Assembly: GCA_015494595.1 (NCBI GenBank)
Contig: WGAX01000116.1
Span: 1 to 12,815 of the forward strand
Origin: Nitratiruptor sp.
GTDB lineage: Bacteria > Campylobacterota > Campylobacteria > Campylobacterales > Nitratiruptoraceae
DNA: 12,815 nucleotides
Direction of reading: 5' to 3'
The notes under the pieces are model-generated. The model had not been told where the DNA came from. It did no database searches and saw only the letters and a program-made list of their open reading frames with translations. The position numbers and the translations under genes are program-made. Positions 6,530 to 12,815 of this stretch are shown one piece after another (the first letter of the stretch is position 1; every line of letters starts with the position of its first letter).

Positions 6530-7981
6530 GTGTATTCCCTTGAAGTAGATAGAGAGCGAAAATTTATCTTAGCTTTACGCACTGCATTGCCAGTAGTAGC
6601 TTTGATGCTTCTACTACTCACTGTAACGCTTCAAGAGCAAAGAAGTGTTATATACAATACTGCTATTTTGTTAGCAGGACTTTTTATCTCTGTCTACTTT
6701 ATCTTCTTTATGCTCTTTACCTCTACAAAAGAGAAAATTTTAGATGAGATTACAAATACTTTTAATAGACACTATTTCCTCTCTTTCTTAAGGAAAAATC
6801 TTGACCCTGCAAGAAGCTACCTTGCATTAATTTCGATTGATAATATCAAAGATATTAATGAGCGCTATGGGATTGATAATGGTGATAAGGTTCTTAAAAG
6901 GTTTGCTACTATTTTGCATAGTTACTTTAGTACATTTTTTCAGCCTCTGCCTATTGGGAGAGTAAAAGGAGGAGACTTTTTACTGCTACTTAATGGAAAG
7001 GAGGAGCAAGTTAAAGAGGCTATAGAGCAGTTTTTGCAAACCTATGACAATTACTTTATTGATAATATCGAAATCAAACTTCTCGCTACCTACGAATTTG
7101 TAGATCATACAGATGTGAAAAAACTTTTAGATCATCTCTATGAAGAGCTCTACTTTTGTAAGGGAAAATGCCAAAGTGCTCAAGATACTACATATCATAA
7201 AAAGAGACAGGATAGAAGTGCGTTTGAAAAACTTATCCAAACGATTATTGCACAAAAGCGTCTTTCTCTTTTATATCAACCTACATATAATATGCATACA
7301 AAGAGTTTTGATTATATAGAGCTTATTGTCAAATTGGTAGATGAAGAGGGAAATTTTATTCATCCTAGCCAGTACATTCCCCTTGTAAATAGATTGGGAC
7401 TTGAAAATAGTTTTGATTTTGCTGTATTGGAGAAGATGCTAGAAGAGATTGAAGAGTTTGCTCTTCCGTGTCTCTATTATTCTTTAAATATCTCTCCTTT
7501 TAGTATTCGTAATAAGCGTTTTAACCAGAAATTTTGGAGTATTATCAAAAGCTTCTCTTTGCCTCCAGAATATATTGTTATAGAGCTTTTTGAAAGTGGT
7601 GTCTATAAGGATTTGAAATATTATAGGGAGATTGTCCAAAACTACTATAGAAAAAGGGGACTTAAAATAGCATTTGACAATTTTGGTGCTTGCAACGCCT
7701 CATTGGAGTATATAAAATTTATGGATGTTGATTTTGTCCATTTTGATAAATTTTTTACCAAAAAAATAGATAATCTACGCTATAAAATTCTATTGGAACA
7801 TTGGATTGAGGTACTGCATAAACTGCAGATTCAAAATATTATTAAGTTTTTAGACCAGCCAGCGCTGGTTGAAAGATTTGCTTCTTTAGGAGCAGATTAC
7901 TTGCAAGGTTTTGCCATTGCAAAGCCTATGGAGGCGAAAGAGTTAAAAACCTTTTTAGGAGAGAAGAATGCGTTACGGTGA
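6530..7981 (+). CDS. membrane GGDEF-EAL protein with degenerate catalytic motifs
   Basis: The 483-residue protein has two hydrophobic segments (about 12-34 and 43-65), a diguanylate cyclase-like domain (about 70-215) and an EAL phosphodiesterase-like domain (about 232-478). The GGDEF signature is replaced by KGGDF (146-150), so cyclase activity is unlikely. In the EAL domain some residues persist: E264 of the EAL position (ELI), N320 (LNISP), E352 (IELFES) and QG at 459-460. Others have changed. The Arg after EAL is K268, the DDFG motif is DNFG (383-386), the usual Lys of KID is H404, and the AEGVET loop has become KFLDQP (439-444). A c-di-GMP sensor or scaffold is more likely than an enzyme. 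GTG at 6530 directly abuts the gyrB stop; no strong ribosome site is seen, so coupling is likely. It overlaps queF by 14 bases. Confidence 0.86.
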   Translation: MYSLEVDRERKFILALRTALPVVALMLLLLTVTLQEQRSVIYNTAILLAGLFISVYFIFFMLFTSTKEKILDEITNTFNRHYFLSFLRKNLDPARSYLALISIDNIKDINERYGIDNGDKVLKRFATILHSYFSTFFQPLPIGRVKGGDFLLLLNGKEEQVKEAIEQFLQTYDNYFIDNIEIKLLATYEFVDHTDVKKLLDHLYEELYFCKGKCQSAQDTTYHKKRQDRSAFEKLIQTIIAQKRLSLLYQPTYNMHTKSFDYIELIVKLVDEEGNFIHPSQYIPLVNRLGLENSFDFAVLEKMLEEIEEFALPCLYYSLNISPFSIRNKRFNQKFWSIIKSFSLPPEYIVIELFESGVYKDLKYYREIVQNYYRKRGLKIAFDNFGACNASLEYIKFMDVDFVHFDKFFTKKIDNLRYKILLEHWIEVLHKLQIQNIIKFLDQPALVERFASLGADYLQGFAIAKPMEAKELKTFLGEKNALR

Positions 7982-8357
7982 AAAGGAGATAAAAGAGTTT
8001 GATGTCCAAAAGGATTTGGAGATTTGGCCAAATAGACACAATAAAGAGTATTTGATTAAAATTACCCTGCCAGAGTTTAGTTGCCTATGTCCAAGAAGCG
8101 GTTACCCCGATTATGCAACTTTTCATTTAGAGTATATTCCCAATGAGTATGTGGTGGAGTTAAAAGCTTTGAAACTCTATATCAATACCTTTCGCAACCG
8201 CTACATCTCTCATGAAGATAGTGCCAATGAGGTTTTTGATACATTGTATGATAAGCTGAAACCAAAATGGATGAAGTTGGTTGCAGATTTTAATCCAAGA
8301 GGTAATGTCCATACAGTAATTGAGATCGATTCTACACAATTTACAAAGGAGCAATGA
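7968..8357 (+). CDS. queF: NADPH-dependent preQ0 reductase QueF
   Basis: QueF reduces the nitrile of 7-cyano-7-deazaguanine (preQ0) to preQ1, the last free-base step before insertion into tRNA on the way to queuosine. The 129-residue protein is the short, unimodal type related to B. subtilis QueF. The catalytic Cys is C41 in FSCLCPRSGYPD, with the proton-donor Asp D48 seven residues later. The QueF motif is ELKALK at 64-69, followed by YINTFRNRYISHED with H82 and E83 in the substrate-binding position. An additional Cys (C39) lies next to the active site. The ATG at 7968 falls within the 3' end of the preceding gene, with GGAGAGAAG just upstream. queF downstream of gyrB is a familiar arrangement in Campylobacterota. 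Confidence 0.97.
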   Translation: MRYGEKEIKEFDVQKDLEIWPNRHNKEYLIKITLPEFSCLCPRSGYPDYATFHLEYIPNEYVVELKALKLYINTFRNRYISHEDSANEVFDTLYDKLKPKWMKLVADFNPRGNVHTVIEIDSTQFTKEQ

Positions 8358-8800
8358 TGAGAGGAGTATTTGCTGTTGTATTGATTGGTCTACTTTTTTT
8401 TAGTGGATGTGCTCCCAAAGGCTATACCACTGCTGAAATCAATAGTGTAATGCGCATCTATAAAGGAGAGGTAGTTTCTGCAAGAGCGATGGTGCTTGAA
8501 GATAGTGGAGAGGGGACAATTTTAGGAGCTATTCTTGGAGCAATTATTGGCCATCAGTTTGGGGGAGGCAGCGGTAAAGATGTGGCTACTGCAGCAGGGG
8601 CGATTTTGGGTGGAGTTGTTGGGAGCAATCTCAATAAAGCGAATGCCCAAGAGCTTATTATTCGTCTTGATAGTGGGGAGGAGATCTCAACGCTTGTACG
8701 GGTGGATAGAGAGCAAGGTTTTTGGTTTCGTCCAGGAGATCGGGTAAGAATTTTTGTACGCGATGGTCGTATAGTCAAAGTTGAGCCAAGTTTTAAGTAG
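8357..8800 (+). CDS. glycine-zipper outer membrane lipoprotein (SlyB/17-kDa antigen type)
   Basis: The 147-residue product has a lipoprotein signal peptide: MRGVFAV, a hydrophobic core LIGLLFF, and lipobox SGC with the acylated Cys at residue 18. A glycine-zipper 2TM segment follows at about 50-95, with repeated small-residue motifs GTILGAILGAIIG and GAILGGVVG separated by a Gly/Ser-rich turn. The C-terminal part (about 97-147) is a small beta-type domain with GDRVRIFVRDGRIVKVEP. The family resembles SlyB, PcpF and the rickettsial 17-kDa antigen, thought to support envelope integrity; the specific role is unknown. AAAGGAG at 8345-8351 lies 5 bases before the ATG at 8357 but only 2 bases before an in-frame ATG at 8354, so I prefer 8357. 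That start shares one base with the queF stop (TGATG). Confidence 0.88.
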   Translation: MRGVFAVVLIGLLFFSGCAPKGYTTAEINSVMRIYKGEVVSARAMVLEDSGEGTILGAILGAIIGHQFGGGSGKDVATAAGAILGGVVGSNLNKANAQELIIRLDSGEEISTLVRVDREQGFWFRPGDRVRIFVRDGRIVKVEPSFK

Positions 8801-8805
8801 GAAAG

Positions 8806-10398
8806 ATGTTTGTTGATGTAGTGATTATAGGAAGCGGTATTGCTGGGCTTAGCGCTGCATTAGAGGCAAAAGTACAAGGTAAAAGTGTTGTAGTTGTAAC
8901 CAAAAAGTACCCCATCCAAGCCCAAAGCGCTATGGCTCAAGGCGGGATCAATGCCAGCTTAGATCCAAAGGATAGTATCCAGGCGCATATTGAAGATACG
9001 CTGCGCTCTTCCCAAGGGCTTGCTGATGAAGAGGTTGTAGAGTATGTTTGCAGCCAGGCGCCAAAGGCCATTGAGTGGCTTGATAGTATAGGGACTCCTT
9101 TTAGTAGGCAGGACAATAGGGTAGCTCTTCGAAGACTTGGCGGAGCAAAAGCCCCAAGGGCTTGCTATGCGCAAGATTATACAGGATTGAAGATTTTACA
9201 TACTCTCTTTGATAACTGCATTAAAGAGGGTGTGAAATTTTTGAGTGAGAAGTTTTTGCTCAATATTATTGTAGAGGATAATAGTGCCAAAGGAGTAACA
9301 CTTTTAGATTTACGATCAACCAAAGTGGAGCAGCTATTAGCCACATCTATAGTATTGGCTACAGGTGGCTTTGGCAAGGTATATGGAGCATTTAGCACCA
9401 ACGGTTTTGGATCTTATGGAGAGGGCTTAGCAGCTGCTATGAGAGCTGGAGCTAAGTTGAGTGACTTGGAGTTTGTGCAATTTCACCCCACATCTTTGGC
9501 GAAGAGCGCAATTTTAATCAGTGAGGCAGCAAGAGGAGCAGGAGCCAAGATAGTAGATAGCAAGGGGGAGCGTTTTTGCGATGAGCTCGCTACCAGAGAT
9601 GAGCTCTCCCGCGCGATTTGGCAAAAATTGCAAAGTGGTGAAAGAGTTTTTTTGGATATGCGAGAGCTTGGGGAGGAGTTTATTGAAAAAGAGCTTCCCC
9701 AAGAGCGTAAACTTGCAATGATCTATGAAGGAGTTGATCCAGTTAAAGATCTACTGCCTATTCGTCCAGCAGCCCACTATACAATGGGTGGAATTGATGT
9801 GGATCTTGATGGCAAGACTTCTATCAAAGCTCTTTTTGCTTGCGGTGAGTGTGCCAATGCCAAGCTGCACGGAGCCAATAGGCTTGGAGGCAACTCTTTG
9901 CTAGAAGCTGTAGTACTAGGCAGGCGTACGGGAGGCGTGGCAGCTGCTTTTGAAAATGAAGTAGTACAAAAAGAGTATGAGCGCACAAAGGCAGATCAAA
10001 ATTTTATAAAAGCTCTTTTTAATCTGCCAAACAGAATAGATTTTATGGAGCGCCAAGAGTTTTTATCAAAACTGCTCTATAACAATGTTGGTATTGAGAG
10101 AGAGGAATTGGCTATGAAAGGGGTGCTCTCTGTTATTCGCCAGCACCAAAGGGAGCTTGCTTTTATGGGTATTCGTGACAAAAGCCCTCTTTACAATACA
10201 GAGCTTGTGCAATTTATTGAATATGGTAATATCCTTGAGCTGACAGAAGCGATGGTAGTTGCGGCAATTCAGCGTAATGAAAGTAGAGGTGCACACTATC
10301 GCAAAGATTACCCGGAGCAAAACGATACATACAAAGCCCACTCTATTGTCTGGAAAGAGGATGGAGTGCTGTGTGCAGATTTTAAAGGGAAAAGATGA
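8806..10398 (+). CDS. frdA: fumarate reductase/succinate dehydrogenase-type flavoprotein subunit, compact
   Basis: The 530-residue flavoprotein of the FrdA/SdhA/NadB family is expected to interconvert fumarate and succinate. It has the FAD Rossmann motif GSGIAG (9-14) and AQGGINA (44-50). Active-site residues are H227 (FHPTS), E240 (EAARGAG), R264 (the likely proton-shuttle Arg in TRDELS), H324 (HYTMGG) and R359 (GANRLGG). The His that covalently carries FAD in classical FrdA/SdhA is replaced by Q40, so FAD is probably non-covalent. The protein is over 70 residues shorter than E. coli FrdA (602), and the E240-R264 spacing (24) is shorter than E245-R287 (42). The APRACYAQDYTGLKILHTLF region and the adjoining iron-sulfur gene favour FrdA/SdhA over L-aspartate oxidase. 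It has AGGA just before the ATG and overlaps frdB by 4 bases. No anchor gene is present here. Confidence 0.86.
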   Translation: MFVDVVIIGSGIAGLSAALEAKVQGKSVVVVTKKYPIQAQSAMAQGGINASLDPKDSIQAHIEDTLRSSQGLADEEVVEYVCSQAPKAIEWLDSIGTPFSRQDNRVALRRLGGAKAPRACYAQDYTGLKILHTLFDNCIKEGVKFLSEKFLLNIIVEDNSAKGVTLLDLRSTKVEQLLATSIVLATGGFGKVYGAFSTNGFGSYGEGLAAAMRAGAKLSDLEFVQFHPTSLAKSAILISEAARGAGAKIVDSKGERFCDELATRDELSRAIWQKLQSGERVFLDMRELGEEFIEKELPQERKLAMIYEGVDPVKDLLPIRPAAHYTMGGIDVDLDGKTSIKALFACGECANAKLHGANRLGGNSLLEAVVLGRRTGGVAAAFENEVVQKEYERTKADQNFIKALFNLPNRIDFMERQEFLSKLLYNNVGIEREELAMKGVLSVIRQHQRELAFMGIRDKSPLYNTELVQFIEYGNILELTEAMVVAAIQRNESRGAHYRKDYPEQNDTYKAHSIVWKEDGVLCADFKGKR

Positions 10399-11096
10399 AG
10401 ATAACAATTAAACGCTATCATCCTCACTTTGATCCTCCAAGTATAGATATGGAGTATGAGGTGCCTGAGAATATGACGCTCTTAGAGGCGCTGCACCATA
10501 TCAAACAGACAAAAGATAGGACTCTTAGCTTTGCTAGTATGTGCAGAAGTGGAGTGTGTGGTAGCTGTGCGGTTAAAGTCAATGGCAAAGAGCAGCTTGC
10601 CTGTGAGTATAGAGCTCAAGATGGTGATTATATTGAGCCTTTGAGTGTGGTGGAGGTGATAAGGGATCTTATTGTAGATTTTAATGCCTCTTTGGATACT
10701 CTTCAAAGAGCTAGTGCCTATCCTTTGCAGATGCATAGTGGTATGAGTGAGGATGAAGAGAGGCTTGTTGAAAGACAAAGCGACTGCATCCTTTGCCATA
10801 GCTGCTATAGCAGCTGTCCGGTTTTTGAGACAAAATCAAGCTTTCTAGGACCCTTTGCACTTACCAGAGCTTACCGCTATGTAGTGGATAGCAGAGAGGA
10901 GGAGAAAAGAGCGCATATCGATGCTGTTATTGAAAATGGCATTTGGGATTGTACCTTGTGTGGCAACTGCACTGAGGTTTGCCCACAAGGTATTGATCCT
11001 AAAAGTGATATTTTGATGCTGCAAAGCATGGCAAGCCGCTTTGGCTATGTCAATCCAAATCTAAGTGGGTTTGGTAGTTTTGGACTGGAGTTTTGA
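10395..11096 (+). CDS. frdB: fumarate reductase/succinate dehydrogenase iron-sulfur subunit with an extra cluster cysteine
   Basis: The 233-residue electron-transfer subunit links the flavoprotein to a membrane or soluble electron partner. The N-terminal ferredoxin domain binds [2Fe-2S] through C50, C55, C58 and C70 (CRSGVCGSC and LAC). The C-terminal domain has C131-x2-C134-x2-C137-x3-C141-P and C186-x2-C189-x2-C192-x3-C196-P. In E. coli FrdB the second motif lacks the middle Cys (Val207), giving a [3Fe-4S] cluster. C189 fills that position here, so two [4Fe-4S] clusters are likely, as known for E-type enzymes from Sulfolobus relatives and for engineered FrdB V207C. ATG at 10395 overlaps the frdA stop (ATGA), with AAAGGGA upstream. 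Length is near the normal FrdB size, with no fused CCG domain. Pairing with frdA is secure; the electron partner is unknown. Confidence 0.9.
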   Translation: MKITIKRYHPHFDPPSIDMEYEVPENMTLLEALHHIKQTKDRTLSFASMCRSGVCGSCAVKVNGKEQLACEYRAQDGDYIEPLSVVEVIRDLIVDFNASLDTLQRASAYPLQMHSGMSEDEERLVERQSDCILCHSCYSSCPVFETKSSFLGPFALTRAYRYVVDSREEEKRAHIDAVIENGIWDCTLCGNCTEVCPQGIDPKSDILMLQSMASRFGYVNPNLSGFGSFGLEF

Positions 11097-11767
11097 TGGA
11101 TAAAAATCAGTATAATATTGAGCTTTTCTCAGCGGTTCCTCCATTTATCATTGATGATATTAATCGCTATGGCAAAATTGTTAACTACTACAAAAACATG
11201 CCTGCTATGAGTAGTGATGATACGCTCAAATATTTCTATTTTATAATTGAGGGGCGTATTAAAGTGTATCAATTTAATCTAGAAACATCAAAAGAGCAGA
11301 CTATCAAAATTTTGGGGCGCGGAGATATGTTTGATGTGATTGTTTTAATGGATGAGCGCCTCCATGAGGTGATGACGCATACCTATGAGGATAGTAGGGC
11401 TTTACAAGTACCTTTGGATATTGTGCAAGGGTGGATCAACACCAATCCAGATTTTCGCAAACTCTTCTTTCGCTATGTGGCAAATGAGATGAGAAATCTT
11501 GAAGAGCTTGCTACAGACTTGGCACTGCTAGATACTTCCACAAGGTTTATCAAACTGCTTCTTAAACACTTCGATCCAAAGAGCGCAAAACTCAAACTCA
11601 TCTACGATCTTCCTCACGAAGAGTTGGCATCTCTTATTGGCACGGTACGCCATGTAGTCAATCGCCATATTCAAGAGCTCAAAAAAGATGGTACATTAGA
11701 GGTGGAGAGGAGAAAGCTCAAACTCAAAAATATTTCTGCTCTGTTAGATCGACTGCAACTAAAGTAG
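11096..11767 (+). CDS. Crp/Fnr-family transcriptional regulator
   Basis: The 223-residue protein has an N-terminal cyclic-nucleotide-binding-type beta-roll (about 10-125; YFYFIIEGRIKVYQ, TIKILGRGDMFDV), a long dimerisation helix (about 118-145) and a C-terminal winged helix (about 150-215). The recognition region reads LPHEELASLIGTVRHVVNRH. It contains no cysteine, so it cannot bind an FNR-type [4Fe-4S] cluster. The RSA-type residues that bind cAMP phosphate in Crp are not evident either. The signal is therefore unknown; heme/NO, redox metabolites or a small ligand are options. ATG at 11096 has GGAG 5 bases upstream and shares one base with the frdB stop. A TTG at 11093 would leave only 2 bases and is less likely. 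Its position at the end of the frdAB run suggests it may control respiratory genes, including these. Confidence 0.92.
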   Translation: MDKNQYNIELFSAVPPFIIDDINRYGKIVNYYKNMPAMSSDDTLKYFYFIIEGRIKVYQFNLETSKEQTIKILGRGDMFDVIVLMDERLHEVMTHTYEDSRALQVPLDIVQGWINTNPDFRKLFFRYVANEMRNLEELATDLALLDTSTRFIKLLLKHFDPKSAKLKLIYDLPHEELASLIGTVRHVVNRHIQELKKDGTLEVERRKLKLKNISALLDRLQLK

Positions 11768-11790
11768 CAGTACTTTTTCATAAATAACAC

Positions 11791-11796
11791 TAAAAT
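11791..11796 (+). promoter_or_regulatory. weak candidate -10 of the yfdX-like gene
   Basis: TAAAAT in the A+T-rich spacer between the regulator and the yfdX-like gene is the best -10 match, 33 bases before the ATG. No -35 is clear. The ribosome site downstream (AAAGGAGG, 11815-11822) is near-perfect, which suggests strong translation. Confidence 0.3.
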
Positions 11797-11828
11797 TTTA
11801 TCAACCAAAAATCTAAAGGAGGTTGATG

Positions 11829-12704
11829 ATGAAAAAGGTATTAGTCTCACTGGTTGCAGCAGGACTCTTAGTAAGCGGTGCTTTTGCGACTGAAGCTACA
11901 AAAGCTGAATCTAATAAAGCAGTAGCTGAAGCAAAGGCTAAAGTGAAAAAAGAGCAAAAAGAGCTTAAAATTGTTCAAGAAGCAGTTGATGCAGTAGCAC
12001 TTACTCATAAAGTGCTAGCAGATTTGGACAAAGGGGAGAAAGAGAAAGCCATTAAAGATCTAGAAGATGCCATTGGCAAGCTTGAGGTTGTACTCTCAGC
12101 TCCAAATGCTCCTGCACTTATCCCAATCGATAGTGCTATTGAGGTGGTAGATTTTCCTGGCACTTTGCAAGATATAAAAACTGCTCTTATTAGTGCAAAG
12201 GCGCTTTTAGCAGAGAATAAAATTCAAGAAGCTAGAGTGATTCTTGATACACTTCGCAGCGAAATTGTGCTTAAAGTTGTGAATCTGCCTCTAGCGTCCT
12301 ATCCAGCAGCTCTTAAACTTGCTGCAAAATTTTTGCACGAAAATAGAGTGGATGAAGCTAAAAATGTGCTCAATCAGGCTCTAGCTACATTCGTAGAGGT
12401 AGATGTGGTTACACCTATTCCACTATTGCAAGCGATTCATCTCGTAGAGATTGCTAAAGATGTAGCCAAAAAAGATAAGCAAAAAGCTCTTGATATGCTC
12501 AAGGCTGCAAAAAGAGCGCTTAAAAAAGCAGAAGCTTTGGGTTATACAAGCGATTCAGATACTACCTATAAAATGCTAGAAGATATGATTGAAAAGGTAG
12601 AAAAAGAGGTAAGAGGCAAAAACAAAGCTGAAAAACTCTTTGAAGATCTGCTCAATAAACTTAAAGAGTTTAAAGAAAAAGCAGTTAAAACTATCAATAA
12701 ATAA
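11829..12704 (+). CDS. secreted YfdX-like helical-repeat protein
   Basis: The 291-residue protein has a Sec signal peptide (MKK, hydrophobic core, cleavage probably after GAFA at residue 20) and is then almost entirely Ala/Lys/Glu/Leu-rich helix. The overall pattern, including VVDFPGT and PIDSAIEVVD around residues 100-112, fits the YfdX family of periplasmic proteins. In E. coli yfdX is an acid/EvgA-induced gene of uncertain function. Four helix-turn-helix units share a pattern A-x-x-L-x-x-(E/K)-(N/K)-(K/R)-x-x-(E/K)-A, at about residues 59-85, 116-142, 160-185 and 203-231. The tail (from about 247) is a charged coiled-coil-like helix. Of three possible starts I chose the ATG at 11829 because the near-perfect AAAGGAGG lies 6 bases away; TTG 11823 and ATG 11826 are too close. 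It is separate from the upstream run. Confidence 0.77.
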   Translation: MKKVLVSLVAAGLLVSGAFATEATKAESNKAVAEAKAKVKKEQKELKIVQEAVDAVALTHKVLADLDKGEKEKAIKDLEDAIGKLEVVLSAPNAPALIPIDSAIEVVDFPGTLQDIKTALISAKALLAENKIQEARVILDTLRSEIVLKVVNLPLASYPAALKLAAKFLHENRVDEAKNVLNQALATFVEVDVVTPIPLLQAIHLVEIAKDVAKKDKQKALDMLKAAKRALKKAEALGYTSDSDTTYKMLEDMIEKVEKEVRGKNKAEKLFEDLLNKLKEFKEKAVKTINK

Positions 12705-12707
12705 TGC

Positions 12708-12722
12708 AGGGGCTCTGCCCCT
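12708..12722 (+). terminator. GC-rich hairpin after the yfdX-like gene
   Basis: AGGGGC (12708-12713), loop TCT, GCCCCT (12717-12722) form a 6-bp stem with a 3-base loop, 4 bases after the stop. It is followed by ATTGAAAAAAGG rather than a T-tract, so it is not a standard intrinsic terminator. It could stabilise the upstream mRNA end or be a processing site before the next ribosome site. Confidence 0.4.
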
Positions 12723-12741
12723 ATTGAAAAAAGGAGAGGAA

Positions 12742-12815
12742 ATGGCAGTAGTAGGATTTCACCATTTAGAGGAGCTTTTTAGAAGAGGCGCTAGCCTAGA
12801 TATTAAAAAGGGTCA
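12742..12815 (+). CDS. start of a gene resembling DUF1931 (histone-fold) proteins, 5' end only
   Basis: An ATG at 12742 with a strong ribosome site (AAGGAGAGG, 12731-12739) opens a frame that continues off the right edge, giving 24 complete codons. The product begins MAVVGFHHLEELFRRGASLD and continues IKKG. The pattern (hydrophobic)-G-F-x-x-LE-x-LFR-x-(A)-LD is what I recall for the N-terminus of DUF1931 proteins, the Aquifex Aq_328 type with a pseudodimeric histone fold. Those proteins are small (about 150 residues) and occur in thermophiles. With so little sequence the assignment is tentative. The gene itself is well supported by its ribosome site and open frame. The yfdX-like gene upstream, 37 bases away, may share a transcript with it. 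Confidence 0.55.
   Translation, partial: MAVVGFHHLEELFRRGASLDIKKG

Noticed and set aside
8806..10398. L-aspartate oxidase (NadB)
   Set aside because: Length and the missing FAD-linking His fit NadB, but the APRACYAQDYTG..LHTLF region is FrdA/SdhA-like and the next gene overlaps it and encodes an FrdB-type iron-sulfur subunit. NadB would not need one.
10066..10407. 113-codon open frame antisense to the end of frdA
   Set aside because: Shadow of a strongly supported coding gene, with no domain or plausible start signal.
11093..11098. TTG start for the Crp/Fnr gene
   Set aside because: The ribosome site GGAG would be only 2 bases away; the adjacent ATG at 11096 has proper spacing.
11761..11778. 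Inverted repeat AAAGTA-GCAG-TACTTT plus Ts at the end of the Crp/Fnr gene as an intrinsic terminator
   Set aside because: The stem has one G:C pair per six and would be too weak; it also overlaps the stop codon. Kept only as a remote possibility.

Overview
This window carries the chromosome replication origin and flanking genes of a bacterium that is very probably a member of the Campylobacterota (Epsilonproteobacteria). The case rests on the order ruvC-dnaA-dnaN-gyrB-queF, the AT-rich sequence, DnaA boxes of the TTATTCACA type known from this group, and the protein sequences. Compact DnaA and GyrB, a flavin-dependent ThyX, a fumarate reductase-like pair and a possible DUF1931 protein fit a vent-type thermophilic chemolithoautotroph such as Nitratiruptor or a relative. 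That genus guess is inference.

Left part (1-1397): the 5' end of a dNTP triphosphohydrolase (dgt, minus strand, cut by the window edge), possibly preceded by a short leader ORF. Divergent from it is thyX, which makes dTMP. ruvC (Holliday junction resolvase) runs back toward thyX, and the two coding ends overlap by 32 bases. No stretch longer than 300 bases lacks a gene.

Origin (about 1390-3103): dnaA is flanked by two DnaA-box clusters. The upstream cluster (oriC1) holds four boxes repeated at exactly 11 bp. The downstream cluster (oriC2) ends in two boxes followed by a CTA-triplet run and a pure A+T stretch, the layout of a DnaA-trio unwinding element. This matches the bipartite origins described for Helicobacter pylori and relatives. 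dnaN and gyrB follow. Hand counts show + strand G/C skew changing from C-rich to G-rich between dnaN and gyrB, about 1.2 kb beyond the predicted unwinding site.

Right part (6530-11767): six genes lie head to tail behind gyrB with overlaps or gaps of at most 5 bases, so they are probably co-transcribed. They are a membrane GGDEF-EAL protein with degenerate catalytic motifs, queF (queuosine pathway), a glycine-zipper lipoprotein, a compact fumarate reductase/succinate dehydrogenase-type flavoprotein, its iron-sulfur partner with an extra cluster cysteine, and a cysteine-free Crp/Fnr regulator. No membrane-anchor subunit is present.

End of window (11768-12815): a separately initiated secreted YfdX-like helical-repeat protein, a GC-rich hairpin, and the first 24 codons of a gene resembling the DUF1931 (histone-fold) family.

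I see no tRNA, rRNA, CRISPR array, insertion sequence or phage gene. The most notable points are the origin architecture, the degenerate c-di-GMP-type protein, and the unusual anchorless Frd/Sdh pair.
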